Below, piece after piece: positions 4,637 to 5,473 of a stretch of 5,473 bases of DNA. Position numbers and translations under genes: made by a program. Below the pieces are notes generated by a model that was not told the origin of the DNA, did no database searches, and worked only from the letters and a program-made list of their open reading frames with translations. Within the stretch, counting starts at the first letter, position 1; each line of letters starts with the position of its first letter. The DNA comes from Chloroflexota bacterium (GTDB lineage Bacteria; Chloroflexota; Anaerolineae; VGOG01), in assembly GCA_030615705.1 (NCBI GenBank), contig JAUWYT010000139.1:1-5473 (forward strand), read 5' to 3'.

Positions 4637-5473
4637 GCTAGCCCCACCTGTCAGGCCCGGCATTCTGTGCCAACTGTAGCCACCATCGTAACTCAGCCAA
4701 ACACCATCCCCGTATGTTCCTGCATATATAAACTCGGGGTTGCGAGCGTTGATGGCGATGGCTAAGACATCACGTCCGTCTAATCTACCTGGAAGCCACG
4801 AGGCTCCGCCATCGGTGCTCTTGAAAATCCCGTGGGATTGTGTGCCAGCATAGATGATCTCCCTGTCGCAGGGATGGATAGCCAGCGCCCGAACGGTCAT
4901 TTCGTCTAAGCCGCTCAGCGTCCAGGTAAGGCCACCATCGGTCGTCCGATAGACCCCTTTTCCCTTCGTGCCCACGTAACCGGTTCTGCTGTACTGGGGA
5001 TCAACGGCGAGGGTGTAAAACTTCTCCGTGCCAATCTCAGTCCCTCCAGCAAGGCCCCAGTCTATCCCGTTGGTGCTAGTGTAGATTTCCCCTTCTTCGG
5101 CACCGGCGTAGGCATAGATGGAAGCGGCTGTGGAGGTGATGGCAAGGGACCAGACATCCTTGCCCTCCACGCCCGTTGTGGCGTCCCAAATGTCGCCGCC
5201 ATTGGCACTCCTGAAGATGCCATTCCCCATTGTCCCCGCGTAGACAATGTTAGGGCTGACGGGGTCTATGGTCAAGGAAGATATCTTGATGGAAGCTCCT
5301 AAAGAAGGAGTCTGCCACCAGGAATTCTCGCCGCTGACCGCGCGATAGACCCCATCCCCCCAAACGCCCGCATAGACATTGAGACTCTCTGCATGACTCG
5401 CCAGGGCGTAGATAGTGAGACCGGCCGTGCCTTGACCCTGCTCCCACGACGCAGAGGCACAATCAGGTGAGGC
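4634..5473 (-). CDS. Asp-box/BNR-type repeat protein, beta-propeller-like (N-terminus outside window)
   Basis: The frame is open from the right edge and shows 279 residues up to a TAG. It is built of repeats of about 40-45 residues, each pairing a hydrophobic strand (for example VRALAIHP, VLAIAINA, ISSLTIDP) with YAGT...GIF/GVY and an Asp-box S/T-x-D/N-G-G-x-x-W: SANGGDIW (89-96), TTDGGLTW (177-184), STDGGASW (219-226) and SYDGGYSW (261-268). This pattern is typical of sialidase-like, Vps10-like and Ycf48-like propellers, which usually act outside the cytoplasm in binding or scaffold roles; no catalytic residues can be assigned. The signal peptide, if present, is outside the window. A further repeat and a tail continue in frame after the TAG (see 4481-4636), so this called product is probably truncated. 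Confidence 0.87.
   Translation of the reverse strand, partial: ASPDCASASWEQGQGTAGLTIYALASHAESLNVYAGVWGDGVYRAVSGENSWWQTPSLGASIKISSLTIDPVSPNIVYAGTMGNGIFRSANGGDIWDATTGVEGKDVWSLAITSTAASIYAYAGAEEGEIYTSTNGIDWGLAGGTEIGTEKFYTLAVDPQYSRTGYVGTKGKGVYRTTDGGLTWTLSGLDEMTVRALAIHPCDREIIYAGTQSHGIFKSTDGGASWLPGRLDGRDVLAIAINARNPEFIYAGTYGDGVWLSYDGGYSWHRMPGLTGGAS

Overview
All six protein genes lie on the minus strand, so the window reads from right to left: a beta-propeller-like repeat protein (cut by the right edge), a small P-loop NTPase, a small Mth938-like (DUF498) protein, secD, secF, and thiI (cut by the left edge). This is a bacterial chromosomal housekeeping segment. Three things point, as inference only, to a Chloroflexota-like bacterium: interspersed palindromic repeats of the CCCTTCGAC...CTCAGGACAAG type and a TCATTCTGAGC-type hairpin, a Pro/Thr-rich insertion in SecD, and a YLPL-type C-terminal tail of the kind I associate with Chloroflexota secreted proteins. 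No rRNA, tRNA, CRISPR array or transposase gene is visible.

Right part (about 4100-5473): a secreted or surface-type protein with repeated Asp-box motifs enters from the right edge and stops at a TAG at 4634-4636. The same frame then continues with a recognisable further repeat and the YLPL tail to a second TAG at 4481-4483, only 16 bases before the start of the P-loop gene. The ancestral gene therefore appears to be interrupted by one in-frame amber codon. The P-loop NTPase (116 aa) and the Mth938-like protein (114 aa) follow with a 27-base gap and good spacing for cotranscription.

Middle (about 1140-3730): secD and secF encode the proton-driven accessory subunits of the Sec translocase. 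A textbook sigma-70 promoter (TTGACA, 17 bp, TATAGT) lies between the Mth938-like gene and secD. The secD leader carries a short copy of the palindromic repeat, and the true secD start is probably a TTG at 3599 behind a GGGAGG ribosome site rather than a GTG that lies inside the repeat. secD and secF are separated by 72 bases that stay in one frame. An intrinsic terminator at 986-1014 ends the unit.

Left part (1-980): the terminator T-tract overlaps the -35 box of the next promoter (TTGACG, 17 bp, TATGAT), which drives thiI, the tRNA 4-thiouridine sulfurtransferase. The thiI leader consists largely of a 106-bp element with 13-bp perfect terminal inverted repeats. The thiI coding region itself carries an in-frame, highly palindromic insertion of about 114 bp whose edges match the repeat near secD. 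The main points of interest are the mobile-repeat activity inside and next to essential genes, and the amber-interrupted repeat protein.
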